DNA of 64,000 nt from JASMHC01 sp964453855 (GTDB lineage Bacteria > Pseudomonadota > Alphaproteobacteria > Rhodobacterales > Rhodobacteraceae): positions 5,129 through 69,128 of the forward strand of contig CAYVRN010000006.1 in NCBI GenBank assembly GCA_964453855.1, read 5' to 3'. Position numbers and translations under genes: made by a program. A model generated the notes under the pieces. It was not told the origin of the DNA. It searched no databases and saw only the letters and a list, made by a program, of their open reading frames with translations. Positions within the stretch are counted from its first letter, which is position 1. Every line of letters starts with the position of its first letter. Positions 17,558 through 25,989 of the stretch are shown here, in pieces.

Positions 17558-17836
17558 ATGATCGAAGCATCTCAACTTGCCGCACAAAAATACTCCGCCT
17601 TGCGGGGATCAATCTCGGCGAACCCTCTGCCACAGAACACATCAAGTCCGTTACAGGACTTTGCGACCACTCTGAAACAGGGTGAGGTCGCTGCTACATC
17701 AGCGCTGACAACAAATGTTGATCCCCACGCCTATGTCAAAGCGCTCGCGCAGACTGAATTGGCGGTCGAGGCGGCGGTCACCGTGCGCGACAAGGTTGTT
17801 GAGGCCTATCAGGAAATTCTCAGGATGCCGGTGTGA
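17558..17836 (+). CDS. fliE: Flagellar hook-basal body protein FliE
   Basis: Small protein (92 residues) that joins the MS ring to the proximal rod. The C-terminal half (VDPHAYVKALAQTELAVEAAVTVRDKVVEAYQEILRMPV) shows the family pattern, ending in the typical EAYQEILRMPV. Its stop overlaps the fliQ start by one base, so the two are probably translated together. Confidence 0.93.
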   Translation: MIEASQLAAQKYSALRGSISANPLPQNTSSPLQDFATTLKQGEVAATSALTTNVDPHAYVKALAQTELAVEAAVTVRDKVVEAYQEILRMPV

Positions 17837-18105
17837 TGATGACCGAGGTGATCTTTTTCGATACCCTGCGCCAGGCCCTGTGGGTGGCCGTGCGTGTCGC
17901 CTTTCCCATCCTAAGCGTTGCGTTGGCGACAGGTTTGTTTATTGGCCTTTTCCAGGCGCTGACCTCAATTCAGGAAATGACCCTGACCTTCGTTCCAAAA
18001 CTGGTCGCTATGCTCGCGGTGTTCTGGGTCAGCATGGATTTCATGTCAGGCGTTTTGATCAGCCTGTTCCACGACACCATTTTGCCCCTGATGAGCGGGA
18101 TTTGA
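17836..18105 (+). CDS. fliQ: Flagellar export protein FliQ
   Basis: Two-helix membrane component of the flagellar type III export gate, about 89 residues. The helices are around residues 17-40 and 50-75, and ALTSIQEMTLTFVPKL between them is the conserved FliQ loop. Three successive possible starts (GTG 17833, ATG 17836, ATG 17839) are available. ATG 17836, which overlaps the fliE stop, is given here but cannot be told from 17839. Placement of fliQ in a rod operon is normal for Rhodobacterales. Confidence 0.92.
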   Translation: MMTEVIFFDTLRQALWVAVRVAFPILSVALATGLFIGLFQALTSIQEMTLTFVPKLVAMLAVFWVSMDFMSGVLISLFHDTILPLMSGI

Positions 18106-18106
18106 A

Positions 18107-18820
18107 ATGGAAAACACCTTCTATTCGACCATCACGCGCCAAAGCGGTCTTTTGCAGGAAATGCAGGTGATCGCCAACAACATTGCGAATATGTCCACCC
18201 GTGGGTTTCGACAGCAGGGTGTGGTGTTTTCGGAATTTGTTCGAAAAACGGGTGACGGCCCGTCGCTCTCAATGGCTATCGCAAACACCAATAGCACCGC
18301 CTTTGCAGGCGGAGAGCTGACTCAGACCAACAACCCTTTCGACTTTGCCATAGAGGGAGTGGGGTTTTTTCTTGTCGAAACTGAACAAGGTGTTCGTCTT
18401 ACGCGGGCTGGCAGTTTTCAACCAACTGCTCAGGGCGAGCTTTTGTCACCCGAAGGTTTCCGGCTTCTGGATGTTGCGGAATCTCCGGTTCGCATCTCTG
18501 GCGATGTCAGCGAAATCTTTGTGGCACCGGACGGGACAATATCGAACGCACGCCAGCCTCTCACCAAAATCGGATTGGTTGTTCCGACGAATACAGAAGC
18601 GCTACAGCGTGAAGATGGTGTGCTTTTCAATGCAGGCCAGGCGTTTGAGCCCACGGAAGACGCCACCCTACGACGCGGCTTTCTGGAAGGATCGAACGTT
18701 GATCCGATCCTGCAAATTGCGCGGATGATCGAAGTGCAGCGTGGTTACGAGATGGGGCAAAAGTTTTTGGACCGCGAAGACGCCCGTATCCGCGACGCAA
18801 TGAAATCCTTTACCCGATAG
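18107..18820 (+). CDS. flgF: Flagellar basal-body rod protein FlgF
   Basis: Proximal rod protein, 237 residues. It starts MENTFYSTITRQSGLLQEMQ and carries VIANNIANMSTRGFRQQ, then the internal NPFDFAIEGVGFFLVET segment of the FlgE/F/G family, and ends with the helical IEVQRGYEMGQKFLDRED. It begins one base after the fliQ stop. The next gene encodes the longer distal rod protein FlgG, and both share the same fold. Confidence 0.93.
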   Translation: MENTFYSTITRQSGLLQEMQVIANNIANMSTRGFRQQGVVFSEFVRKTGDGPSLSMAIANTNSTAFAGGELTQTNNPFDFAIEGVGFFLVETEQGVRLTRAGSFQPTAQGELLSPEGFRLLDVAESPVRISGDVSEIFVAPDGTISNARQPLTKIGLVVPTNTEALQREDGVLFNAGQAFEPTEDATLRRGFLEGSNVDPILQIARMIEVQRGYEMGQKFLDREDARIRDAMKSFTR

Positions 18821-18832
18821 GAAGATACCCAG

Positions 18833-19618
18833 ATGAGAGCCTTAAAAATTGCCGCCACCGGCATGAGCGCCCAACAGCTGCGGGTCGAGGTGATTTCCAA
18901 CAACCTCGCCAATATGAACACTACCGGCTACAACGCGCGCCGCGCTGAATTTTCGGACCTTCATTATCAACAGCAAACCCGCGCTGGGACCATCAATGCC
19001 ACCGATGGAACGCGGCTTCCAACGGGTGTGCAGTTGGGGCTTGGGGTGCGACCTTCTGCGGTAACGGTCAATCTTGCGCAGGGAGCATTGTCCGAAACAG
19101 GTGGCGATCTGGATTTGGCCATTGAAGGCGGTGGATATTTTGAGGTCTTGCTACCCTCTGGGCAATCAGCCTTTACACGCGACGGCAGCTTCAAGCGGTC
19201 AGCCGAAGGGGTGATCGTAACATCCGACGGGTTTCCTGTTGCCCCAGAGGTCGTGGTGCCACCGGATGCGAGCAGCGTCGCGATCAACGCTAGCGGCGAG
19301 GTTTATGCCTACTTCGCGGGACAGGTCGATGCCCGGCTAATGGGGCAGATCTCGCTTGCCGGCTTCTCGAACCCGAAGGGGCTTGAGGCGATGGGCTCAA
19401 ACCTGTTTTTGGAAACGGCAGCATCCGGTCCGGCTAATTCGGCAACCCCGGGCGAGGATAGTCTAGGGACACTCAGACAGGGGTATCTCGAGGACAGCTC
19501 AGTCGATGCGGTCCGCGAGGTCACCGAGTTGATCGAGGCACAGCGGGGATATGAGATGAACGCCAAGGTCATATCAGCTGCTGACCAGATGATGGGCGCG
19601 ACCTCGCAGGTGCGGTGA
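18833..19618 (+). CDS. flgG: Flagellar distal rod protein FlgG
   Basis: Main protein of the distal rod, 261 residues, the standard length. Signatures: MRALKIAATGMSAQQLRVEV at the start, VISNNLANMNTTGYNARRAEF, the central GGDLDLAIEGGGYFEV and the C-terminal VTELIEAQRGYEMNAKVI. RBS GATAGGAAGAT precedes the start. Its TGA shares one base with the flgA start (TGATG). Confidence 0.97.
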   Translation: MRALKIAATGMSAQQLRVEVISNNLANMNTTGYNARRAEFSDLHYQQQTRAGTINATDGTRLPTGVQLGLGVRPSAVTVNLAQGALSETGGDLDLAIEGGGYFEVLLPSGQSAFTRDGSFKRSAEGVIVTSDGFPVAPEVVVPPDASSVAINASGEVYAYFAGQVDARLMGQISLAGFSNPKGLEAMGSNLFLETAASGPANSATPGEDSLGTLRQGYLEDSSVDAVREVTELIEAQRGYEMNAKVISAADQMMGATSQVR

Positions 19619-20040
19619 TGCGGGTTATTGTTCTGATACTGTTGTTGATTGCGGGCGTCGCGCAGGCTGATACGGTTCTGGCTGTGCGCACAATCCCCGC
19701 ACGTCAAGTTATCCTACTCGATGATGTCAAAATCAGCACCGGTGATGTTGCGGGACATGCCTCTGAATTTTCGCAAGTTGTCGGCATGGAAGTGAACACA
19801 ACAATCTACGCTGACCGCCCCATTGCCCTGACCCAACTAGCTAACCCCGCGATTATTGAGCGCAACCAGTTGGTGACTCTCGTTTTCTGGCGATCTGGTC
19901 TTGAGATTGAAACGGATGGTCGCGCCCTTGATCGTGGGGGCGTCGGGTCACGTGTCAGGGTTATGAACCAAACCTCTCGTAACACAGTAATCGGCGTGAT
20001 CGCGGACGACGGTCGGATCATCGTCGGGGCAGCGCCATGA
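19618..20040 (+). CDS. flgA: Flagellar P-ring assembly chaperone FlgA, short form
   Basis: Periplasmic chaperone for P-ring (FlgI) assembly. It has a Sec signal peptide of about 18 residues ending AQA, then a SAF-like domain with TIPARQVILLDDVKI and the C-terminal region RDxxRAL-like GRALDRGGVGSRVRVMNQTSRNTVIGVI (read in pieces). It is about 140 residues, while the enteric FlgA is near 220; the N-terminal half of the long form is missing. The position between flgG and flgH supports the call. Start ATG 19618 is chosen over GTG 19615. Confidence 0.85.
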   Translation: MRVIVLILLLIAGVAQADTVLAVRTIPARQVILLDDVKISTGDVAGHASEFSQVVGMEVNTTIYADRPIALTQLANPAIIERNQLVTLVFWRSGLEIETDGRALDRGGVGSRVRVMNQTSRNTVIGVIADDGRIIVGAAP

Positions 20041-20726
20041 TCCGGACAGCACTTGCACTGATCCTGTTGCTGACCGCATGCGGGTCCGAATTTCGGGTAC
20101 AAGAACAGGCGTCTGAGACGACCGATTTTATCGTGCCGCTGCCCGTTGTAACAGAAACGGGCAGCAGCGCCGTGTCATCGTTGTGGCGTCAGGACCGCTC
20201 TGCATTATTTGGAGACCCCCGCGCCAAGAGCGTAGGAGACATCCTGACCGTTGTGATCGAAATCAACGATTCTGCCGAGTTTTCAAACGCCTCAAACGCA
20301 TCACGCAACGACTCGAGCGGTTTATCCCTTGTCGGACTGTTTGGCATACCGCAGCGACTACAGGCGGATTTGCCCCAAGGCGCAACATCCGAAAATGCAG
20401 TTGAGGTCAGCAGCGGAAATTCCTCGGACGCCGATGGGAGCATCCGCAGGAACGAAAAACTGGCCCTGCGCGTTGCCGCGACGGTTGTCGAGGTGCTGCC
20501 CAATCAGGCGCTTCGTGTTTTTGGCCGCCAAGAGGTACAGCTTAATTTCGAGACCCGCTTGCTTCAGGTCGACGGGATTATCCGCCCCGAGGACATCAGC
20601 CGCCACAACGAGATAACCTACGACAAAATTGCCCAAGCCAGCATTTCCTACGGCGGTCTAGGGCAAATCAACAACATGCACCGCCCCAAACTGGGCACTC
20701 AGGTGCTGACGTATCTTCCCTTTTAA
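20037..20726 (+). CDS. flgH: Flagellar L-ring lipoprotein FlgH
   Basis: Outer-membrane L-ring protein, 229 residues. A lipoprotein signal ends in the lipobox LTAC at about residues 15-18. The conserved SLWRQDRSALFGDPRAKSVGD and the DILTVVIEIND stretch follow, with the C-terminal GIIRPEDISRHNEI and YGGLGQINNMHRPKLG typical of FlgH. ATGA overlap with the flgA stop. The P-ring gene flgI is not in the window. Confidence 0.95.
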   Translation: MIRTALALILLLTACGSEFRVQEQASETTDFIVPLPVVTETGSSAVSSLWRQDRSALFGDPRAKSVGDILTVVIEINDSAEFSNASNASRNDSSGLSLVGLFGIPQRLQADLPQGATSENAVEVSSGNSSDADGSIRRNEKLALRVAATVVEVLPNQALRVFGRQEVQLNFETRLLQVDGIIRPEDISRHNEITYDKIAQASISYGGLGQINNMHRPKLGTQVLTYLPF

Positions 20727-20736
20727 CAGGCGCATT

Positions 20737-21219
20737 ATGAAAAAGCTCCTTCCGGTTCTGTTTGTCTTGTTTGGTCTTGCTGTGGGGGCAGCTGCCGGTG
20801 TTTTCGTGCCGAAAAAGGAAGAGGCTGAAACAACGGATGTAAGTGAATGCACGCCTTCCGAAGACCAAGAGGTAGCCGGATCGGTTGAAAACTTTGACAC
20901 CGAATATGTGAAGCTTAACAATCAGTTTGTGGTACCGGTGGTCAGTGACGATCTCATCAAATCGCTCGTGGTTCTGTCTTTGAGCATCGAAATCAAGGAA
21001 GGCATGGCCGAGGTTGTTTACGCGGTCGAACCGAAGCTTCGGGACAGCTTTCTACAGGTGCTTTTCGATTACGCCCACTTGGGCGGTTTTGACGGTGCGT
21101 TCACCAATTCCGACAACGTCATCCGTCTGAAAGAACAGCTTTATCGATCGGCGAAGGATATTCTCGGGACTGACATAAAGTCCGTTTTAATCGTGGATTT
21201 TGTCCGACAGGATGCATGA
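20737..21219 (+). CDS. fliL: FliL-like flagellar basal-body-associated protein
   Basis: Single-pass membrane protein of 160 residues. One N-terminal helix (about residues 3-22) is followed by a periplasmic domain with YVKLNNQFVVPVV, the LSIEIKEG strand and a C-terminal VLIVDFVRQDA ending; this resembles FliL (TEGxL/F...VLFTDFVVQ). FliL binds the stator ring and is needed for full torque. It is the last gene of the flagellar run, 10 bases after flgH. The call is by family pattern and position and is less firm than for the rod proteins. Confidence 0.75.
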   Translation: MKKLLPVLFVLFGLAVGAAAGVFVPKKEEAETTDVSECTPSEDQEVAGSVENFDTEYVKLNNQFVVPVVSDDLIKSLVVLSLSIEIKEGMAEVVYAVEPKLRDSFLQVLFDYAHLGGFDGAFTNSDNVIRLKEQLYRSAKDILGTDIKSVLIVDFVRQDA

Positions 21220-21438
21220 AACATTACCTTCGGAAAGGCGTGTCGTTTAGCGTTCTGAGTCTGCAACTTTGATGGGGGTCACGGATTATGATGGCATTCG
21301 ACTGAACGGGGTCTTACCACGCCAAGCGATGCTACATCGAAACACGTGAAAATCGAGCATATTGAAAATACCTGAAAATGCGGACATATCCCGTCACTTC
21401 CAGTATGAAACGGTATTTCGGGAAAAGGTGGGTATGTA

Positions 21439-22422
21439 TTGAAACTGAGTGTCAAGAATGCAGCGAGACTGTCCGTGGCACCTATGATGGATTGGACCGA
21501 TCGCCACTGTCGGTATTTCCACAGGCTCATGTCTCGGGAAACGCTTTTGTATACGGAAATGGTAACTGCTCCGGCGTTGGTGCGTGGCCGGGCTCTGCAT
21601 TTGTTGGACTATAATCCGGAAGAGCATCCTGTCGCACTGCAACTCGGGGGAAGCGATCCTAAAGAGCTTGCCGAGGCAACGCGGCTAGGTGCCTCCGCCG
21701 GTTATGACGAGATCAACCTGAACGTCGGATGCCCGTCGGATCGGGTGCAGTCGGGCACATTCGGAGCGGTGCTGATGCGCCAACCCCAGCTTGTTGCAGA
21801 TTGTGTGAAGGCAATGCAGGACGCGAGCGATATTGAGATCACGGTAAAGTGCCGCATCGGCGTCGATGAGCAAGAGCCTAAGGTCATCCTACCCGATTTT
21901 CTTGAAATGGTGTCCGCGGCTGGCGTAAGCCGCATTACAATTCACGCCAGAAAAGCGTGGCTTCAGGGGCTGAGCCCCAAGGAAAACCGTGACATTCCTC
22001 CACTGGACTATGATCTGGTGATTGCGATGAAAAAGCGGTTCCCTGATCTTCATCTGTCGATCAACGGGGGAATAGCCAGTCTTGATCAGGCGCTTGATCT
22101 ACTTGCCACAGGGCTTGACGGCGTGATGATCGGGCGCACTGCTTACCATGCGCCTGCGGATATCCTGCTTGGGGCTGATGTGCGGATATTCGGCTTAGGT
22201 CACCAAACCACACGAACCGATGTGGTTGCCGCGATGCTGCCCTATATCGAAAGGCATCTGCAGTCAGGTGGGCGCTTGCATCAGGTCACAAAACACATGT
22301 TGGGTCTGTTCGCGGGACAACCGGGCGCGCGGGCGTGGCGTCGATATCTGTCCGAGAATGCGCATAAATCAAACGCGGGACCCGAGGTCGTCGAAGCCGC
22401 ATTGTCTAGAGTCGCAGCTTAA
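21439..22422 (+). CDS. dusA: tRNA-dihydrouridine synthase A
   Basis: FMN enzyme that reduces U20/U20a in the D-loop of tRNA, 327 residues. Clear marks are SVAPMMDWTDRHCRYFHRL, the INLNVGCPSDRVQSGTFGA motif with its catalytic Cys, VKCRIGVDEQE and ITIHARKAWLQGLSPKENR. The start appears to be TTG at 21439: no ATG or GTG in frame precedes the conserved N-terminal strand, and later Met codons would remove it. A purine-rich stretch lies about 9 bases upstream. It ends one base from the convergent histidine kinase stop. Confidence 0.95.
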   Translation: MKLSVKNAARLSVAPMMDWTDRHCRYFHRLMSRETLLYTEMVTAPALVRGRALHLLDYNPEEHPVALQLGGSDPKELAEATRLGASAGYDEINLNVGCPSDRVQSGTFGAVLMRQPQLVADCVKAMQDASDIEITVKCRIGVDEQEPKVILPDFLEMVSAAGVSRITIHARKAWLQGLSPKENRDIPPLDYDLVIAMKKRFPDLHLSINGGIASLDQALDLLATGLDGVMIGRTAYHAPADILLGADVRIFGLGHQTTRTDVVAAMLPYIERHLQSGGRLHQVTKHMLGLFAGQPGARAWRRYLSENAHKSNAGPEVVEAALSRVAA

Positions 22423-22423
22423 T

Positions 22424-24136
22424 CTAGCGCGCGACGACATCCAGCAGAAGCTCTTCCAGGCGGTGACGGTCTACCGGTTTGGCGATAAAGGCCGACATGC
22501 CAGCCTCAAGACAGGCATTGCGATGTTCGGTTGACGAGTTGGCCGTCATCGCAATGATCGGTACGCTTTGGGTATAAGTGGGCAGATTTCGGATGCGCCG
22601 CGTGGCTTCAAGCCCGTCCATCACCGGCATTTGCATGTCCATGAACACAACATCAAAGACGGTGACTTTGCACATGTCCAGCGCTACCTTGCCGTTCTCT
22701 GCAATCGTCACAAGGTGTCCGTAATGCTCAAGCGTTGCTTTGGCGACTTGCTGATTGATGACGTTGTCTTCGGCCAGCAAGATGTTCAGTTGCATTCCGC
22801 GATCAGAAATTGACTTTTCGCGGGCCACCTCTAGGCTGTCAACCGCCTCGAGCAGACGGCTTGGCCGCACAGGTTCCGAGATCACCATTGACGGGGCAAG
22901 CTCTCCAAGGTCGTTCAAAGCAGACTGCGGAATGGCCTTGTCTGACGCGATAAGCTTAATATCCTTAGCATTGTCCCGAAGAAATTGGAACACATCGCTC
23001 GATGACATATCCTCCGGGTTTTTAATGTATGCTATTGGAACCGGAGAACCGAAGTCCTCCCTCAGCTTTTGAAATGCGTGCTGCAAGTCAGCTATGTCAA
23101 CTGGTGTTTCCGTGCGAACGCCTGACCGTTGTAAAAGATGGCAAAGGCCGCGCTGGGCTGCATCGGGCTGTAACAATATCACCGGTCGGTTGCTCTTGGT
23201 GGGCCTTATTTCGGATGAGGCGGGCTTTTCAACATGAACCAGAGGGAAGCTAAGCAGGAAAGTGCTACCCTGACCCAGATGGCTCTCGACAGTGATATTT
23301 CCGCCCATTTTCATGGCCAGCCGCTTTGAGATCACCAAGCCCAAGCCGCTTCCGCCGAAGCGGCGAGACATGGTCGAGCCGGCTTGGGTAAATGCGGAAA
23401 ACAGTCTGGTCTGCGCTTCTTCCGAAATGCCGATCCCTGTGTCGATGATTTCGAAAGAAACAAAGGACGGAATGCCACCGTCAAATTCAAGGGTCGATTT
23501 GATTGTGATGCTGCCAGCTTCGGTAAATTTGACGGCATTTCCGAGCAAATTCAGGAATATCTGCCGCAGTTTTGCCGGATCACCGATGAAGTTCTGATAA
23601 CATTCTGGTTCAAGATCAAGATCAACGCGAAGACCTTTTTCAATCCCGATCCGTCCCGTGATGAGGTATGCCTCTTCAATCAGACGTCCCAAATTGAATG
23701 GTACGGTTTCCAACTCAATCTGACCCGCTTCGATTTTCGAGAAATCTAAAATATCGCTGATCAGATCCAGCAATGCATGGGATGAGATTTTAATTGTTTC
23801 GGCATAGTTTAGCTGTTCTGGATTTAGATCTGTGTCCAAAATCAGCTCGCTCATGCCGATCACGCCGACAAGAGGCGTGCGGATTTCATGACTCATCGTT
23901 GCTAGAAATTCCGATTTAGCGTTGTTGGCTTGTTGCGCTTGGCGTGTGCGGTCCTCGATCACCAATTCGCGGTTTTTTAGTTCCTCCGTCAGCCGCACAT
24001 TGGTTTCCCACAACTCCGTGCTTTTCTCTTCAAGCAATTGCTCGGCCGCGCGTCTGGCCGCACGCTCGCGCTCCACGCGGCGTTCTAGTCGCTTGATGCG
24101 ATCCTCTGGTGATGGTTCAGACGGCCCGGACATCAA
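22424..24136 (-). CDS. Hybrid sensor histidine kinase partnered with H-NOX
   Basis: Cytoplasmic hybrid kinase of 570 residues with no membrane helix. Order: an N-terminal coiled coil (about 10-75); HisKA with phospho-acceptor His83 in MSHEIRTPL; HATPase_c with N box near Asn200, G1 DTGIGIS (232-238) and G2 GGSGLGL (261-267); a degenerate receiver-like segment (about 316-437) with no acceptor Asp; and a true receiver (about 450-565) with Asp500 in VVFMDMQMPVMDG. It overlaps the H-NOX gene by 20 bases, so input almost surely comes from that protein. No phosphotransfer protein or output regulator lies nearby. Confidence 0.92.
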   Translation of the reverse strand: MMSGPSEPSPEDRIKRLERRVERERAARRAAEQLLEEKSTELWETNVRLTEELKNRELVIEDRTRQAQQANNAKSEFLATMSHEIRTPLVGVIGMSELILDTDLNPEQLNYAETIKISSHALLDLISDILDFSKIEAGQIELETVPFNLGRLIEEAYLITGRIGIEKGLRVDLDLEPECYQNFIGDPAKLRQIFLNLLGNAVKFTEAGSITIKSTLEFDGGIPSFVSFEIIDTGIGISEEAQTRLFSAFTQAGSTMSRRFGGSGLGLVISKRLAMKMGGNITVESHLGQGSTFLLSFPLVHVEKPASSEIRPTKSNRPVILLQPDAAQRGLCHLLQRSGVRTETPVDIADLQHAFQKLREDFGSPVPIAYIKNPEDMSSSDVFQFLRDNAKDIKLIASDKAIPQSALNDLGELAPSMVISEPVRPSRLLEAVDSLEVAREKSISDRGMQLNILLAEDNVINQQVAKATLEHYGHLVTIAENGKVALDMCKVTVFDVVFMDMQMPVMDGLEATRRIRNLPTYTQSVPIIAMTANSSTEHRNACLEAGMSAFIAKPVDRHRLEELLLDVVAR

Positions 24137-24656
24137 ATTCGATATCAGCCCCTTCCTGTGGTGCGTGATCTACGTAGCTATACTCAATGTCATCGCCGAA
24201 ATGCGCTTTACATCCATTTACCAGACCAATGCACAGCGATCCAAATGGACGTTTTGACATGTAGCGCATTTTCAAAGTGCCATCGCCGCGTTCGTACTCG
24301 AACTTGGGTAGCTCGGCGTCTGGGTATAGTTTTCGAACCTCACCGTGAATGCGCTGGTCAATGCTTTCCAGAAAATCCAGAGAGTGTGTATAGCCTTCAA
24401 ACATCGACTTATAATTGGTGGCGAAAACGTTGAACAAATGCTGCCCAAAAGTGACGCAAAGATCGTGGACTGAGATACCGCTTCGCTGAGACAAGGCGGT
24501 GACCAGTGCCAGAATTTCTTCGTGCGGGTACGTTCCGACCTGCGTGTAGGCCCCTCCGTTTGGAAGGTCGCAGTCCTCAATGATGTCATCCACCATGTCT
24601 TCTGACATTACATCGGAAACCATCGACATAAATTCGGTGAAAACGATTCCGCGCAT
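24117..24656 (-). CDS. H-NOX (heme-NO/oxygen binding) sensor protein
   Basis: Heme sensor of 179 residues, the size of stand-alone bacterial H-NOX. The hallmark YxSxR heme-propionate motif is YMSKR (132-136), and the proximal His is most likely His104 in DQRIHGEVRKLYP. The N-terminus MRGIVFTEFMSMV replaces the common MKGxVF/MYGLI opening. In this family, H-NOX from facultative aerobes binds NO and not O2, and regulates an adjacent kinase or cyclase. The start ATG has GGAGCAG upstream (sequence GTAAGGAGCAGTA). It is first in a two-gene unit with the hybrid kinase. Confidence 0.93.
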   Translation of the reverse strand: MRGIVFTEFMSMVSDVMSEDMVDDIIEDCDLPNGGAYTQVGTYPHEEILALVTALSQRSGISVHDLCVTFGQHLFNVFATNYKSMFEGYTHSLDFLESIDQRIHGEVRKLYPDAELPKFEYERGDGTLKMRYMSKRPFGSLCIGLVNGCKAHFGDDIEYSYVDHAPQEGADIEFDVRAV

Positions 24657-24880
24657 TACTGCTCCTTACGTTAAGCCTTTCCATTCTATCAAATCTTGGA
24701 TTTTGAAAGAATTCAAGTTTGTGTATATACGCTGCTTCGTTCAGAAAAAACCTGTATGAATCAGAGATAATTTAATGACGGCAAAAAGTGTTTCCTTTTT
24801 AGCGGAAATGCAAAGTGTCTCGCTATCTTACCGTGCTTTCACTCTCTTCTAAAAAACCAATCCTGTGTGACATTGTTGGA

Positions 24881-24919
24881 CCGTCTGCGTATACGAAGTC
24901 GAACTTCACATTCGGACGG
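24881..24919 (+). promoter_or_regulatory. Hairpin covering the mnmH ribosome binding site
   Basis: CCGTCTG (24881-24887) can pair with CGGACGG (24913-24919) with one G-T wobble, and an inner stem GAAGT/ACTTC closes a 3-base loop. The only Shine-Dalgarno-like bases before the mnmH ATG at 24925 (GGACGGG) lie in the right arm. This could restrict translation. No known riboswitch class was recognised. Confidence 0.4.
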
Positions 24920-24924
24920 GTCTT

Positions 24925-25989
24925 ATGCCACGCCAGTTAAACGCATTATCCGAGCTTTCAAGCTGGAGCTATGATGACATCATCGACGTCCGTTCGCCGG
25001 ATGAGTTTGCCGACGATCACGTGCCGGGGGCAATTAATCTTCCCGTGCTGACAAACGAAGAACGCGCACTCGTCGGCACGATCTACGTGCAAGAAAGCGC
25101 GTTCAAGGCAAAGCGTATCGGTGCGGCATTAGTGGCCCGAAACGCGGCAGACCACATCGAAGGCCCGCTTTCTGACCGAGGCGGGTCGTGGCAGCCGTTG
25201 ATATATTGCTGGCGAGGGGGGCAGCGGTCAGGGTCCTTCGCGTCGATCCTTTCACAAATCGGATGGCGGGCCGAACTGCTGCAAGGCGGGTATAAATCCT
25301 ATCGCCGGCTGGTGGTACAGGCGCTCTACAATCAAGCGATTGATCAACGCATCATTCTGATCGACGGAAACACCGGCACGGCTAAGACCGAGATTTTGGG
25401 CGAGTTAAAAAAAGCAGGCGCCCAGGTTATCGACCTTGAAGGGTTGGCGGCCCATCGCGGTTCGCTTCTCGGTGCTATGAAGGGTGGGCAGCCAAGCCAG
25501 AAAAGCTTTGAAAGCCATCTTGCGATGCAAATTGCAAAACTGGACCCAACCAAACCGTTGTTTCTCGAGGCAGAAAGCAACAAGATCGGGGATATCCTAA
25601 TTCCGCCGTCCCTGTGGCAAGCGATGTGCGCAGCATCTCGCATAACGATTGATGCGCCACTTGCCGCACGGTCCGAGTTTTTGACCCGCAGCTATTCGGA
25701 TTTGCTGGAAGATACGGATGCGCTCAGGCAGCGGGTTCAAAAACTGTCAGGCTTTCATTCTAAAGAGCAGATAGAGGATTGGGTCGGGCTGATCGACGCA
25801 AAATCCTATCGCCAACTTGCCCACGAGCTGATGCAGCGCCACTACGATCCGCGCTATGCGAAAACCTATCAGCGTGGCACGCGTGAGGAAATGGGGGTCG
25901 TCACTCTGTCCGACCTAAACCCGCCGACGTTGCGCGATCAGGCGGTGTCGAAAATTCTTGATCTGACCGCAGCACTTACTGACATTTGA
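24925..25989 (+). CDS. mnmH: tRNA 2-selenouridine synthase
   Basis: Also called SelU or YbbB, 354 residues. It replaces sulfur in 2-thiouridine at the wobble position of tRNA Lys/Glu/Gln with selenium, via a geranylated intermediate, using selenophosphate. An N-terminal rhodanese domain has catalytic Cys95 in YCWRGGQRSGS. A P-loop domain follows with Walker A GNTGTAKT (148-155). The C-terminal domain contains MQRHYDPRYAKT. It is convergent with selD, overlapping by 14 bases, and the partner enzyme SelD provides its substrate. Confidence 0.96.
   Translation: MPRQLNALSELSSWSYDDIIDVRSPDEFADDHVPGAINLPVLTNEERALVGTIYVQESAFKAKRIGAALVARNAADHIEGPLSDRGGSWQPLIYCWRGGQRSGSFASILSQIGWRAELLQGGYKSYRRLVVQALYNQAIDQRIILIDGNTGTAKTEILGELKKAGAQVIDLEGLAAHRGSLLGAMKGGQPSQKSFESHLAMQIAKLDPTKPLFLEAESNKIGDILIPPSLWQAMCAASRITIDAPLAARSEFLTRSYSDLLEDTDALRQRVQKLSGFHSKEQIEDWVGLIDAKSYRQLAHELMQRHYDPRYAKTYQRGTREEMGVVTLSDLNPPTLRDQAVSKILDLTAALTDI

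Noticed and set aside
24776..24853. A 25-codon frame (ATG 24776) between the H-NOX gene and mnmH
   Set aside because: No RBS, no motif, AT-rich intergenic composition. Not enough support for a small protein.
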